The notes beneath the pieces were generated by a model. That model was not told the origin of the DNA, ran no database searches, and saw only the letters and a program-made list of their open reading frames with translations. This document shows positions 1 through 7,302 of a stretch of DNA of 15,222 bases, one piece after another (position 1 is the stretch's first letter; every line of letters starts with the position of its first letter). The stretch lies in the NCBI GenBank assembly GCA_004151065.3, contig NWUY0300052727.1:29173-44394 (forward strand), in the 5' to 3' direction. Origin of the DNA: Larix sibirica. Taxonomy: Eukaryota; Streptophyta; Pinopsida; Pinales; Pinaceae. The position numbers and the translations under genes were made by a program.

Positions 1-310
1 TGCGTTAACCAGGTGCGCGATCCGACGACAACATGACTCAATGAGACTTTTAACTTCCACTTTTCATCCTTGTGAAATTTTGATATAAGGTCAAGGTAAA
101 AAGGACTTTGAGACTTTTAAAAAAGGATGTTCGCTTTGAATGGTGTGATGAAGGAAGAAAGGGTGTCAAAATGATTAAGAAAGCAATCGAGATATCTCCA
201 GTATTAATGAGTCCATATTATCTACAAGACTTTCAGATCTTGTCCTGTGCTTCCAAAGACACCATTGCAGGTGTTTTGCTTTAGAAAAATGATGCAGGCA
301 AGGAAGATCA
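1..310 (+). pseudogene. Ty3/gypsy pol relic, 5' half: RT tail and start of RNase H
   Basis: From about 126 the plus strand reads in one frame as DVRFEWCDEGRKGVK, then KKAIEISPVLMSP, then the RNase H start (FQILSCASKDTIAGVLL). This is the layout of the end of reverse transcriptase and the beginning of RNase H in plant Ty3/gypsy polyproteins. A stop (tag, 282-284) stands where a Gln is normally found before the Lys-Asn pair. The frame is cut at 310, in the middle of a His codon, by the copia-type insertion and resumes at 4931. Positions 1-110 probably belong to the same pol gene but show no clean frame. The host element is a dead transposon polyprotein that once copied RNA into DNA. The family call rests on motif pattern only. 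Confidence 0.75.
306..310. repeat. Left target site duplication of the tandem copia-type element
   Basis: The 5 bp gatca directly precede the TG start of the first LTR. They pair with gagca at 4926-4930 just after the third LTR, with one mismatch. Five bp is the normal duplication length for LTR retrotransposons. Removing 311-4930 restores the interrupted RNase H codon, which supports the boundary. Confidence 0.75.
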
Positions 311-553
311 TGTTATAAGATATAAGGCTACAATTGTAATAAAGTCACCTTAGTGATTTTAGGTTAAAATTAGGGTTTTTTGTATTAGGTTTTTAATCAC
401 GTAGGGTTTTGGTCTCTCAAGCCCTTTATAAGAGCGAGGACCCTCAATTGTAACGTTGGACTATCTCATAATAATAATATTGTGTTGTGTGATATTGAGT
501 TCTCATTGGTTCGGTGATGTCTAGAGTTTCATGTTTCATTGATTCCTGGAATA
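311..553 (+). repeat. LTR 1 (5' LTR of tandem element)
   Basis: The repeat starts TGTTATAAGATATAAGG and ends TGGAATA right before the primer binding site. It carries a 2-bp TA expansion near its start compared with LTRs 2 and 3. A TATA-like ctttataag lies at 424-432, and an ATAATAATAAT run lies about 40 bp downstream. By hand alignment it differs from LTR 3 at about 22 of roughly 240 sites and from LTR 2 at about 23 of 228. The ends are TG...TA rather than the standard TG...CA, probably through decay. Confidence 0.88.
424..432 (+). promoter_or_regulatory. TATA-like box in LTR 1
   Basis: The sequence ctttataag sits mid-LTR, as expected for the U3 promoter of an LTR retrotransposon. The same core is kept in LTR 2 (2758-2766) and LTR 3 (tttataag, 4797-4804). 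Retention in all three copies despite about 10% divergence supports a functional origin. Present activity is unknown. Confidence 0.55.
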
Positions 554-565
554 TGGTATCAGAGT
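554..565 (+). other. Primer binding site 1 (initiator Met tRNA)
   Basis: TGGTATCAGAGT begins at the first base after LTR 1. It matches 11 of 12 bases of the standard plant PBS complementary to the 3' end of initiator tRNA-Met (TGGTATCAGAGC). It fixes the right edge of the 5' LTR and the plus-strand orientation of the element. Confidence 0.85.
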
Positions 566-1111
566 GGGAGTCCATCGATTTTATAATGGAGCAACTGCTA
601 TTTATGTAGTTGTCCACAATTTTTCTTTAGTCACTAGATCGAAATATGTTGTCGTCACATGAATCTTCTTTAGCCATAATTTTCTTTTGAAGGGAGCCGC
701 CAATTCTATTTGCTACCGTTGTCGAAACTCCTAGCGCCACTATCGATACAATTTGTAGTTGCCAATTGAGAGATCCACTGTCTAGGCTGTCGTTGCCATG
801 GAGAGATCTGTCGTCCAGACCATCAGGAGAGCCACCACCATGAAGAGAATGCAGCTACCGTCCAGGCCGTAGAGTGAACTGTCGTCGTTGCTGATCTGAA
901 CAAAGTCAAAGAGGAACACACAACAAACTTTCGTACAACCTGATTAAAGACCTCTGTATAGCCATGTTTTTTCCGCCATCAATTGGTTTGTACAATCCGT
1001 ATGAACACATACAATAGTAATTTTTCCAGCAATTAATTTTTGTTGTTTTCAGAAGTTTTATTTTCAACAGTGATTAGTTTTAGCAACTGAAGAGATCAGA
1101 TCTGATCATCC
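566..1111 (+). other. Untranslated leader of internal domain 1
   Basis: About 550 bp lie between the PBS and the gag start. They align with 2900-3461 in the second copy. No credible reading frame is present. A short minisatellite is embedded (765-845). Leaders of this kind normally carry the RNA packaging and dimerisation signals, but no specific signal can be identified here. Confidence 0.6.
765..845 (+). repeat. Leader minisatellite, copy 1 (33-bp then 24-bp units)
   Basis: Units begin with ATTGAGAG-like sequence at 765, 798 and 822, giving one 33-bp unit, one 24-bp unit and a partial third. Each carries a GTCGTCCAG-like core (for example 810-818). The second internal domain holds one more 24-bp unit (see 3096-3200). 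Confidence 0.6.
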
Positions 1112-1887
1112 ATGGAGATGCCATTAGAGAAATACTCTGGTTTCAACTTTCACACATAGAAAGTGAAGATCCAGATAGAATAAATGAATAAGAATATCTG
1201 GGGTATTGTCAAAGGAACGGAGCTAGCACCTAAGCATTCGATCAAAGTAATAGAATGGCACAATATAGATGATAAGGCAAAAGCCATTATTGGCCTTTCC
1301 CTCTTAGACTCAGAGTTGCATCATGTAGATTTGGATAAATCTTACAATGATATATGGAACAATTTGAATAAATTATTTGGGGCACAAGCAGTGAATGCAA
1401 TTTCTTCCCTAAAATTACAATTGTTCAAATTTAAGATGCCAGCGGAAGCCACCACGTCAAGCCATGTCAACAATTTAAGATCTATTATCAGACAACTTGC
1501 GGAAGTAAAGGTAGTAGTCGATGCAAAGGATGCCAAAGCTATTTTCCAGAACAGTTTGCCACCAAAGTACAATAGTGCCATATTTACCTTGAGTCAACTA
1601 CCTTCACAAAACTTGGACGAAATGATTGCAACATCACTAGCAGAAGAGAAGAGAATTACTTCATGTGAAACATAAGGAGATACTACACCAGAACTTGCAT
1701 TTTATGCAAGAAACAATCACCATAGATCAGGAAAAGACAAAGAAGAAATAGAATGTCACTATTGCAAGAAGTTAGGTCATATAGCTTGGAACTGTAGACA
1801 GCGAGCCAATGACATTCTGAAGGGAAAGGTCAAAGACAGACAATATATAGCCAGTTCAACTTTGATTAAAGAACCACTTGATGTTGA
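1112..1887 (+). pseudogene. Copia-type gag, copy 1 (zinc knuckle intact, ORF broken)
   Basis: The ancestral start is most likely the ATG at 1112 (MEMPLEKYSGFNFHT). Stops in frame are tag at 1157 (TGG in copy 2), taa at 1181 and taa at 1673 (AAA in copy 2). The longest open part is 1184-1675. It reads as a copia-type gag (UBN2 / Retrotran_gag_2) with IEWHNIDDKAKAIIGLSL, YNDIWNNLNKLFG, HVNNLRSIIRQLAE and LDEMIATSLAEEKR in the family order. A CCHC knuckle follows at 1754-1795 (C-X2-C-X4-H-X4-C, within ECHYCKKLGHIAWNC). Gag forms the virus-like particle and binds the element RNA. A 291-bp insertion cuts the tail at 1887; it resumes at 2190 (SGEEIAEVRTF) and ends at 2250 after a 1-bp shift. It is a pseudogene of a gag-only element. 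Confidence 0.85.
1877..1887. repeat. Left 11-bp target duplication of the 291-bp insertion
   Basis: cttgatgttga occurs here and again exactly at 2179-2189. The second gag copy has a single, uninterrupted version (catgatgttga, 4214-4224), which is the empty site. Confidence 0.8.
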
Positions 1888-2178
1888 GCAAAGAAAAATT
1901 TAGGGGTGAATTTAGCCCATGGGCTAATTTTTTACCTTTTTTCCAATTTTTGTTGTTGTAAATTCAATTTTTTTTAAAATTGATTCCCCCAAATTCCACT
2001 GGATAAAAAAATTTTACTCCAAAAATCGCCAAAATTGTTTGGAAACTATATGAAATCCTTAAAAATTCGAATCTTTTTAGAAAAATATCGCCCAACATTT
2101 TATGGTTGAAAATTTAAGAAATAGTAGGAATCACCAAGTTTTTAGACTTTAAGAATATTATGGATCATTAAAATTTTC
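1888..2178. mobile_element. 291-bp AT-rich non-autonomous element inserted in gag copy 1
   Basis: This block is absent from the otherwise colinear second internal domain and is flanked by an exact 11-bp direct repeat. Its ends are only loosely inverted: gaaaaattta near the left end, and gaaaattttaat read inward from the right end, offset by 5 bp. It has no coding capacity, no A-tail and a strong A/T bias. An 11-bp duplication fits a Mutator-like MITE best; a SINE without a visible tail is an alternative. That it is an insertion is secure; the superfamily is a guess. Confidence 0.8.
1912..1927. repeat. Perfect 16-bp palindrome near the left end of the 291-bp insertion
   Basis: ttagcccatgggctaa is identical to its own reverse complement. 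It lies 24 bp inside the left edge of the insertion and is not found in the second internal domain. It could form a cruciform or be a subterminal motif of the element. No function is known. Confidence 0.7.
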
Positions 2179-2189
2179 CTTGATGTTGA
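2179..2189. repeat. Right 11-bp target duplication of the 291-bp insertion
   Basis: cttgatgttga is an exact copy of 1877-1887. After it the gag tail continues (cagtggtgaagaaattgc) as in copy 2. Confidence 0.8.
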
Positions 2190-2652
2190 CAGTGGTGAAG
2201 AAATTGCAGAAGTAAGGACCTTTATGCATTTTAGGAAGCCAGTGCTTTGAAGATAGGAAGGGACTCTGGAGCAGGTAATAGCTCAGTATGAATGGTTTCC
2301 CAGATAGTTTGGGAGTTGTGGATCTAGGGAATAATCCCTCATTGGTTGAGACATGCCTGTGAATTGCAGTCTACTAGTGAGGTTATCCAACGTGCATGTG
2401 GATTAGTGTTCAGTAATTGAGTTTGGGAGATTTATGATTCGAGATTTCAAGGAAGTGGAATCCGAGAACTCGAAAATTCAACTCAAGAGCTACACATTTC
2501 CAAGGGTTACGAGGCAACTTGAAGGAGCTCAATGTGGTTCAAGAACTATCTTCAGAGAAGAAGCTTTTGAAGAGTTTTTATCTTTGTTTTGTTTTTCAGT
2601 TTATGTGTGTTTTCAGTAAATATGCATTTGATTTCAACACTGTACGCCTTAT
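2190..2652 (+). other. Gag tail and non-coding 3' region of internal domain 1
   Basis: The gag tail runs to a tga at 2250 after a 1-bp deletion relative to copy 2. The rest aligns with 4271-4677 and shows no pol domain. A short open frame (2434-2619) has a counterpart in copy 2 (4382-4690), but the shared reading resembles no known protein. Two stretches, 2503-2532 and 2535-2566, are identical to copy 2 (4532-4561, 4564-4595). That makes 62 of 64 sites identical across them, clearly more conserved than the LTRs. Confidence 0.6.
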
Positions 2653-2659
2653 GGGGGGG
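2653..2659 (+). other. Polypurine tract 1
   Basis: Seven G residues directly precede the TG of LTR 2. This is the standard place for the plus-strand priming tract. The matching tract in copy 2 is gggaggg at 4678-4684. Confidence 0.8.
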
Positions 2660-2887
2660 TGTTAAGATATAAGGATACAAATGTAATAAAGTCACCTTAG
2701 TTATTTTAGATTAAAATTAGGGTTTTTTAATCACTTAGGGTTTTGGTCTGTCGAGCTCTTTATAAGAGCGAGGACCCTCAAATGTAACAGTGGATCGTTT
2801 CATAATAATAATATTGTGTTGTGTGATATTGAGTTCTCATTTGTTTGGTGACGTCTATAGTTCCATGTTTCGTTGATTTCTGGAATT
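2660..2887 (+). repeat. LTR 2 (shared middle LTR, 13-bp deletion)
   Basis: It starts TGTTAAGATATAAGG and ends TGGAATT before a second PBS. It is 228 bp because 13 bp (gtattaggttttt) present in LTRs 1 and 3 are missing between short ggttttt repeats. A purine tract lies on its left and a PBS on its right, with no target duplication on either side. It therefore serves as the 3' LTR of unit 1 and the 5' LTR of unit 2. Confidence 0.87.
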
Positions 2888-2899
2888 TGGTATCAAAAC
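2888..2899 (+). other. Primer binding site 2 (decayed Met tRNA type)
   Basis: TGGTATCAAAAC directly follows LTR 2. It keeps TGGTATCA and the final C but has lost the GAG part of the consensus. Its position corresponds to the PBS at 554-565. Confidence 0.75.
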
Positions 2900-3461
2900 G
2901 AGAATCCATCAATTTTCGAATGGAGCAACTGCCATTTATGTAGCAGTCTAAATTTTTCTTTAGCCAATAGATCGAAATATGTTCCTGTCACGAATTTTCT
3001 TTAGCTGCAATTTTCTTTTAAAGGGAGTTGTCGATTCGATTTGTTTATGTCATCGAAACTCCCAGCGCCACTATCGATATGATTTGCAGCCACTAATTGA
3101 GAGATCTGTCGTCCAGTTCGTCGCTGTCATTGAGAGGGTCGTAGTCCAAGCCATTGAGAGAGCTTCCGTCCAGACCATCGGGAGGACCGCTGCCATGAAG
3201 AGAATGCAACCGTCATCCAAGCTGTAGAGTGTACTATCGCCAATGCTGATTTGAACAAAGTCAAAGAGGAACACACAATAGACTTTCGTACAGCTTGATA
3301 CAGATCTCCGTACAACCGTGTTTTTTCAGCCATCAATCAATGCATACAATCCCTATGAACATGTATAGTAGTAATTTTTCTAGCAATTATATTTGTTGTT
3401 TTCAGAAGTTTTATTTTCAACAGTGATTAGTTTTAGCATCCGAAGAGATCAGATCTATACC
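2900..3461 (+). other. Untranslated leader of internal domain 2
   Basis: This region aligns with 566-1111. An open frame at 2979-3227 merely translates the minisatellite, which explains its repeated IER..VQ pattern. The last bases before gag lack the segment that carries the start ATG in copy 1. Confidence 0.6.
3096..3200 (+). repeat. Leader minisatellite, copy 2 (33 + 24 + 24 bp units)
   Basis: Units start attgagag at 3096, 3129 and 3153, and a degenerate one (atcgggag) at 3177. Each contains a GTCGTCCAG, GTAGTCCAA or TCCGTCCAG core. There is one 24-bp unit more than in copy 1, so the array changed size after the two internal domains separated. Confidence 0.65.
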
Positions 3462-4270
3462 ATAGAGAAATACTCTGGTTCCAACTTTCACACATGGAAA
3501 GTGAAGATCCAGATGTAGTTAATGAATACGAATATTTGGGGTATTGTCAAAGGAACGAAGCTAGCACCCAAGGATTTGATCAAATCAATAGAATGGCACA
3601 GTAGATGATAAGGAAAAAGCCATTATTTGCCTTTCCCTCTCAGACTCAGAGCTACATCATGTAGATCTGGATAAATCTTCCAAGGATATATGGAACAATC
3701 TAAATAAATTAATTGGGGCATAAGCAATGAATGCAAATTCTTTCCCTAAAATTACAGTTGTTCAACTTTAAGATGTTAGCGGAAGGCACCATGTCAAGCC
3801 ATGTCAACAATCTAAGATCTATTATAAGAGGACTTGCAGAAGTCAAGGCGGTAGTCGATGCAGAGGATGCCGAAGCTATTCTCCTGAATAGTTTGCTTCC
3901 TCATTACAGTAGAGCCATATTTACCCTGAGTCAGCTACCTTCACAAAGCTTGGACGAAATGATTGCATCATTACTAGCAGAAGAAAAGAGAACCACTTCA
4001 TGTGAAACAAAAAGAGATACTGCACCAAAACTTGCATTTTATGCAAGAAACAATCTCCATAGATCAGGAAAAGACAAAGAAGAAATAGAATGTCACTATT
4101 GCAAGAAGCTAGGTTATACAGTTTAGAATTGTACACAGCGAGCCAATGATGTTCTAAAGGGAAAGGTCAAAGACAAACAATATATAGCTAGTTCATCTTT
4201 GATTGAAGAACCACATGATGTTGACAGTGGTGAAGAAATTGCAGAAGAAAGGACCTTTTATGCATTTTAG
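3462..4270 (+). pseudogene. Copia-type gag, copy 2 (start lost, frameshifted, knuckle broken)
   Basis: It aligns with gag copy 1 from IEKYSGSNFHTWKVKIQM. The start ATG region is deleted. A tag follows at 3520. A 2-bp loss in the WHN..DDK region (about 3600) and a 1-bp gain near 3740 shift the frame, and taa at 3721 replaces CAA. The best open part is 3731-4126 (HVNNLRSIIRGLAE, LDEMIASLLAEEKR). In the knuckle, His is changed to Tyr (tat, 4115-4117) and the following Trp codon is a stop (tag, 4124-4126; TGG in copy 1), so RNA-binding function is lost. The tail (VDSGEEIAEERTFYAF) ends at tag 4268-4270, which may be close to the original stop. It shows the uninterrupted form of the site that carries the 291-bp insertion in copy 1. 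Confidence 0.83.
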
Positions 4271-4677
4271 GAAGCCAATGCTTTGAAGACAGGAAGGGAG
4301 CAGGTAATAGCTCAGTATGGATGGTTGTCCAAATTGTTCGGGAGTTGTGGATTTAGGGAATAATCCCTCATTGGTTGAGACATGCATGTGGATTGTAGTC
4401 TACTAGTGAGGTTACACAACATGCATGTGGATTGTTGTTCTATAATTGAGTTCGGGAGATTCGTGATTCAAGAGTTCTGGAAAGTGGAATTCGGGAAATC
4501 GAGAATTCAACTCAGGAGCTACACCTTTCTGAGGGTTACGAGGCAACTTGAAGGAGCTCAACCTGGTTCAAGAACTATCTTCAGAGAAGAAGCTTCTAAA
4601 GAGTGTCTACCTTTGTTTTGTTTTCAGTTTATGTGTTTTTCAACATATGCATTTGATTTTAGCACTATACGCCTTAT
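4271..4677 (+). other. Non-coding 3' region of internal domain 2
   Basis: Colinear with 2251-2652 of the first copy, including two runs of 30 and 32 identical bases (4532-4561, 4564-4595). No pol motif is seen. Near 4381-4440 a short local duplication (catgcatgtggattg) is visible in this copy. Confidence 0.6.
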
Positions 4678-4684
4678 GGGAGGG
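4678..4684 (+). other. Polypurine tract 2
   Basis: gggaggg directly precedes LTR 3. It corresponds to the G7 run at 2653-2659. Confidence 0.8.
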
Positions 4685-4925
4685 TGTTAAGATATAAGGC
4701 TACAAATGCAATAAAGTCACCTTAGTGATTTTAAGTTAAAATTAGGGTTTTTGTATTAGGTTTTTTAATCACTTAGGGTTTTGGTCTCTCAAGTTATTTA
4801 TAAGAGCAAGGACCCTCAAATGTAACGATGGACGGTCTCATAATAATAATATTGTGTTATGTGATATTGAGTTCTCATTGGTACGATGACATCTAGAGTT
4901 TTGTGTTTCGTTGATTCCTATAATA
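4685..4925 (+). repeat. LTR 3 (3' LTR of tandem element)
   Basis: It starts TGTTAAGATATAAGGC and ends CCTATAATA, followed by the right target duplication. It holds tttataag at 4797-4804. It keeps the 13-bp segment missing in LTR 2. About 22 substitutions separate it from LTR 1, so the array is an old insertion. Confidence 0.87.
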
Positions 4926-4930
4926 GAGCA
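4926..4930. repeat. Right target site duplication of the tandem element
   Basis: gagca pairs with gatca (306-310). After it the gypsy reading frame continues at once (IAFMSNALHNLELNYT), which confirms the exit point. Confidence 0.75.
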
Positions 4931-5232
4931 TATTGCCTTCATGAGCAATGCATTACATAACTTAGAATTGAACTATACAATTATGGAAAAGCAAGCTTAT
5001 GCCTTAGTCAAATCTTTGAAACATTTTTGGGCTTATGTGGGTTACTCAAAAGTAGTCGACTATGTTCCTCGTGCAATAGTAAAAAATGTATTAGCTTAGC
5101 AAGATTGCTTTAGTATCAAAGGAAAGTGGGTTTCAAAAATTCAGGAATATGACCTAGAGATAAAACCCACTAAGTTATTAAAAGGTCAGGGTCTAGCTTA
5201 GATGTTGACAGAAGGGTATGAAAGGGCACTAG
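4931..5232 (+). pseudogene. Ty3/gypsy pol relic: rest of RNase H and linker
   Basis: The frame cut at 310 resumes here as IAFMSNALHNLELNYT, MEKQAYALVKSLKHFW and VDYVPRAIVKNVLA, ending at a tag (5097-5099). It then continues in the same frame as GKWVSKIQEYDLEIKPTK and LLKGQGLA, with another tag where Lys or Gln is expected. This is the RNase H end and linker of a plant Ty3/gypsy polyprotein. The LNYTIMEKQAYALV block is the most diagnostic. The stops show it is dead. Confidence 0.8.
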
Positions 5233-6554
5233 GTATGAATTGTCAGAACAACGTGTAACCAGTCTCCATAGTGGTTGATAATTTAGAACAGCACAAGTGG
5301 TATGTAGATATCATCTTTTTCCTCAAGAACCTTACTGGTCTATAACACTTAGTTAATCACAAAAGAATATCCTTATGGTTAAAGCATCTAAGTACTGCTT
5401 AGTGTAAGATGGATTGGGGTGGAGGAACCCCAACGGATTGATACGTAGATGCATTGATGAGCAAGAATCAAAAAGGCTTATGTCATAGTTTCATGCAGGC
5501 TTTTGTGGGGGACAATATCTAGCTAAAGTTACACGCCACAAATCCTAAGAGAGGGGTACTACTAGTTGTCTATTTTCATAGATGTTCACAAGTTTGTTAG
5601 AGCATGCAAACCATGTTAGTTATTCACAGTTAAATAAAGTTAGCAACTCTGCCTCTACAACCAGTTCTAGTAGAAGCACCCCTCCAACAATGTGGCCTTG
5701 ATTTCATTGGTTAGTTTAAGGAAAATTCAAGCAATAGATATACATGGATCATTACAGTTGCATACTATTTCACAAAGTGGGTCGAAGCTATCCCCGCTAA
5801 AAAGGCCATCGATAATGTAGTCATGGAATTCTTGGAAGATAGGATAATCGCAAGATTCGGTGTGCTAGCAAAGATCACTACAGATAATGCCATGGCTTTT
5901 AGTTCAATAGAGTTTTCATCTTTCTACTTCAAATACAACATTATACTATCCCATTTATCCAACTACCTTCCTCAAGGAAAATGGTTTGGCTGAGACAAGT
6001 AACAAAAAATTAATGGCCGTTATGAAGAAAACAATGGGGGAAAACAAGAAAGGATGGGATAGTAAGATTAAGTGTGCACTTTGGGCCGATTGGATTACAA
6101 AGAAACGTGCCATAGGAAGGAGACATTTTGAACTAGTTTATGGAATGGAAGTAACCATGCTAGTACATTTGAGACTCCTAGTGTATCAATTATTCCAGGG
6201 CTTCACCACAGATTAGAGTGCAGTTCAAACCAGGATAGATTGGATTATAGAACTTGATGAGGTCAGAAGGAAAGCATCTGATATGTGTGTCAGAAATCAG
6301 GCAGAGGTCAAAAGAGATTTTGATAAAAGTCTTGTCCAAGATCATTTCAGAAAGATGATCTTGTGTGTATGTGGGATAAGGGGAAGAGAAAAACCATGAA
6401 AGAACGACAAGTTTGATAGTTTATGGGCGGTTCCTATAGAATTGATGACATGGTTGGGCCTAATTCTTTCTATCTTAGTCATGTGGACGGTGAAAGATTA
6501 CATCTGCCCGTGAATGAACAAATCCTCAAACTCTTCTTCGAAGGTATCATTTGA
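5233..6554 (+). pseudogene. Ty3/gypsy integrase relic
   Basis: After frame changes near 5390 a zinc-region relic is readable (SKRLMS, FHAGFCGGQYLAKVTRHK, later a Cys-X2-Cys). Its usual second His appears as Gln. The catalytic core is clearer: first Asp in CGLDFIG (codon 5700-5702), FTKWVEAIPAKKAID, second Asp in TTDNAMAF (5883-5885, 60 residues between), then the Glu in NGLAETSNKK (5992-5994). One extra A near 5978 breaks the frame before the Glu; allowing for it, the spacing is the family's D-X60-D-X35-E. A piece of the core is open at 5986-6216 (WDSKIKCALWAD, FELVYGMEV). The C-terminal part (DDLVCMWDKGKRK, PNSFYLSHVDGE) ends at tga 6552-6554. Integrase inserts the element DNA into the host genome; this copy cannot. 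Confidence 0.82.
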
Positions 6555-7302
6555 TGCCTAGGGTGCATTGAGATAAATTAGATTAGCTTTCTATTTCATC
6601 TTTTGATTTTAGTTTTCTATTTTTAGGACTGTTAGTTTCCTTCTATTTTTTTTTCAGTTTTTTCGAATATGCGATTGATTTTTATTATGATGGTATCTAT
6701 ATGATTTCATATGGTACTAATACTTTTATGGAGAAATGGTTGTTTTTGCAGATCATTGGTTGAATATTCTAGAGTTCATGCATGCTTCCTGAAGAAAAGC
6801 ACACGTCCCTATATGGAGCAAGTTGTTTCCACCCAGATTGTGCTAGGATGATCATGAAAACTGAAGACGAAGATGATCACCTGAAAGACTAGTAGGGCCA
6901 GGTCCTTGCCAAGCATTATTCTCTTCTTCTTCTTCTACCTCTTCTTGGTTCCCTGTATCTCTTTTGCTCATGGTCAAAAGATGATAATTGTAAGATTGCA
7001 TGACATCTATATTATATGTGTAAAAGGTCCAACCCAACTATGATAGTTATAGTAAAAGGTGATCTAGAGTGTTTTTCAACTAAGATGAATATAGATACTA
7101 GTGATCTATATTGTTAAAGGCTTTTCACTCAATAGTGTCTCCAAAGCCATGAGCATCCTTACTACATCTTCCAAAGGTTGGTGTCTTAGTCCTTGGTCTT
7201 TTATCATGCATTAATAAGTCTGTCACCACGATTTTGTATCTTTTGGTTAGCATTTGTCCATTGGGAGTAAAAAATGTAATAATATGAGGTTTTATGGTCC
7301 AA
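6555..7302 (+). other. 3' untranslated part of the gypsy element
   Basis: About 750 bp lie between the end of pol and the polypurine tract, T-rich at first. No reading frame of note is present. A pyrimidine-rich (CTT)n-like stretch at 6921-6946 gives a Glu-rich shadow frame on the minus strand (6852-7037), which I do not regard as a gene. Confidence 0.5.
6921..6946. repeat. (CTT)n-like microsatellite
   Basis: Imperfect ctt/ttc repeats (ctcttcttcttcttctacc). Short, and decayed at its right end. Confidence 0.6.

Larger units (their letters stand above)
311..4925 (+). mobile_element. Non-autonomous copia-type element, tandem: three LTRs, two gag-only internal domains
   Basis: The order seen is LTR (311-553), PBS, leader, gag, 3' region, PPT, LTR (2660-2887), PBS, leader, gag, 3' region, PPT, LTR (4685-4925). 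Both internal domains align throughout. The first is 2106 bp and the second 1797 bp, and most of the difference is a 291-bp secondary insertion. The only recognisable coding domain is a copia-type gag with a CCHC knuckle; no protease, integrase, RT or RNase H motif occurs in either copy. This matches known gag-only terminal-repeat elements (TR-GAG), which depend on proteins of autonomous relatives. A single target duplication surrounds the whole, so the middle LTR is shared. This suggests LTR-LTR unequal recombination or insertion of an already tandem DNA. The element lies inside a gypsy RNase H domain. Confidence 0.85.

Noticed and set aside
554-565. tRNA gene fragment
   Set aside because: Only the 12-base primer-binding complement of initiator tRNA-Met is present, with no cloverleaf sequence.
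1342-1581. 79-codon minus-strand open frame
   Set aside because: Antisense shadow of gag copy 1; no family resemblance.
2434-2619. Short open frame after gag, with a partner at 4382-4690
   Set aside because: Partly conserved in translation, but so is the DNA itself; no start codon in common and no known domain, so treated as non-coding 3' region.
765-3200. CRISPR-like spaced repeats
   Set aside because: Units are directly adjacent with no unique spacers, and the context is a plant retrotransposon leader.
2979-3227. 82-codon plus-strand open frame in leader 2
   Set aside because: It is a translation of the leader and its minisatellite; the counterpart in leader 1 is not open.
3071-3336. Two minus-strand open frames over leader 2
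   Set aside because: Shadows of the same minisatellite; not kept in copy 1.
6852-7037. Minus-strand frame with a Glu run
   Set aside because: The Glu run is only the (CTT)n-like microsatellite read backwards.
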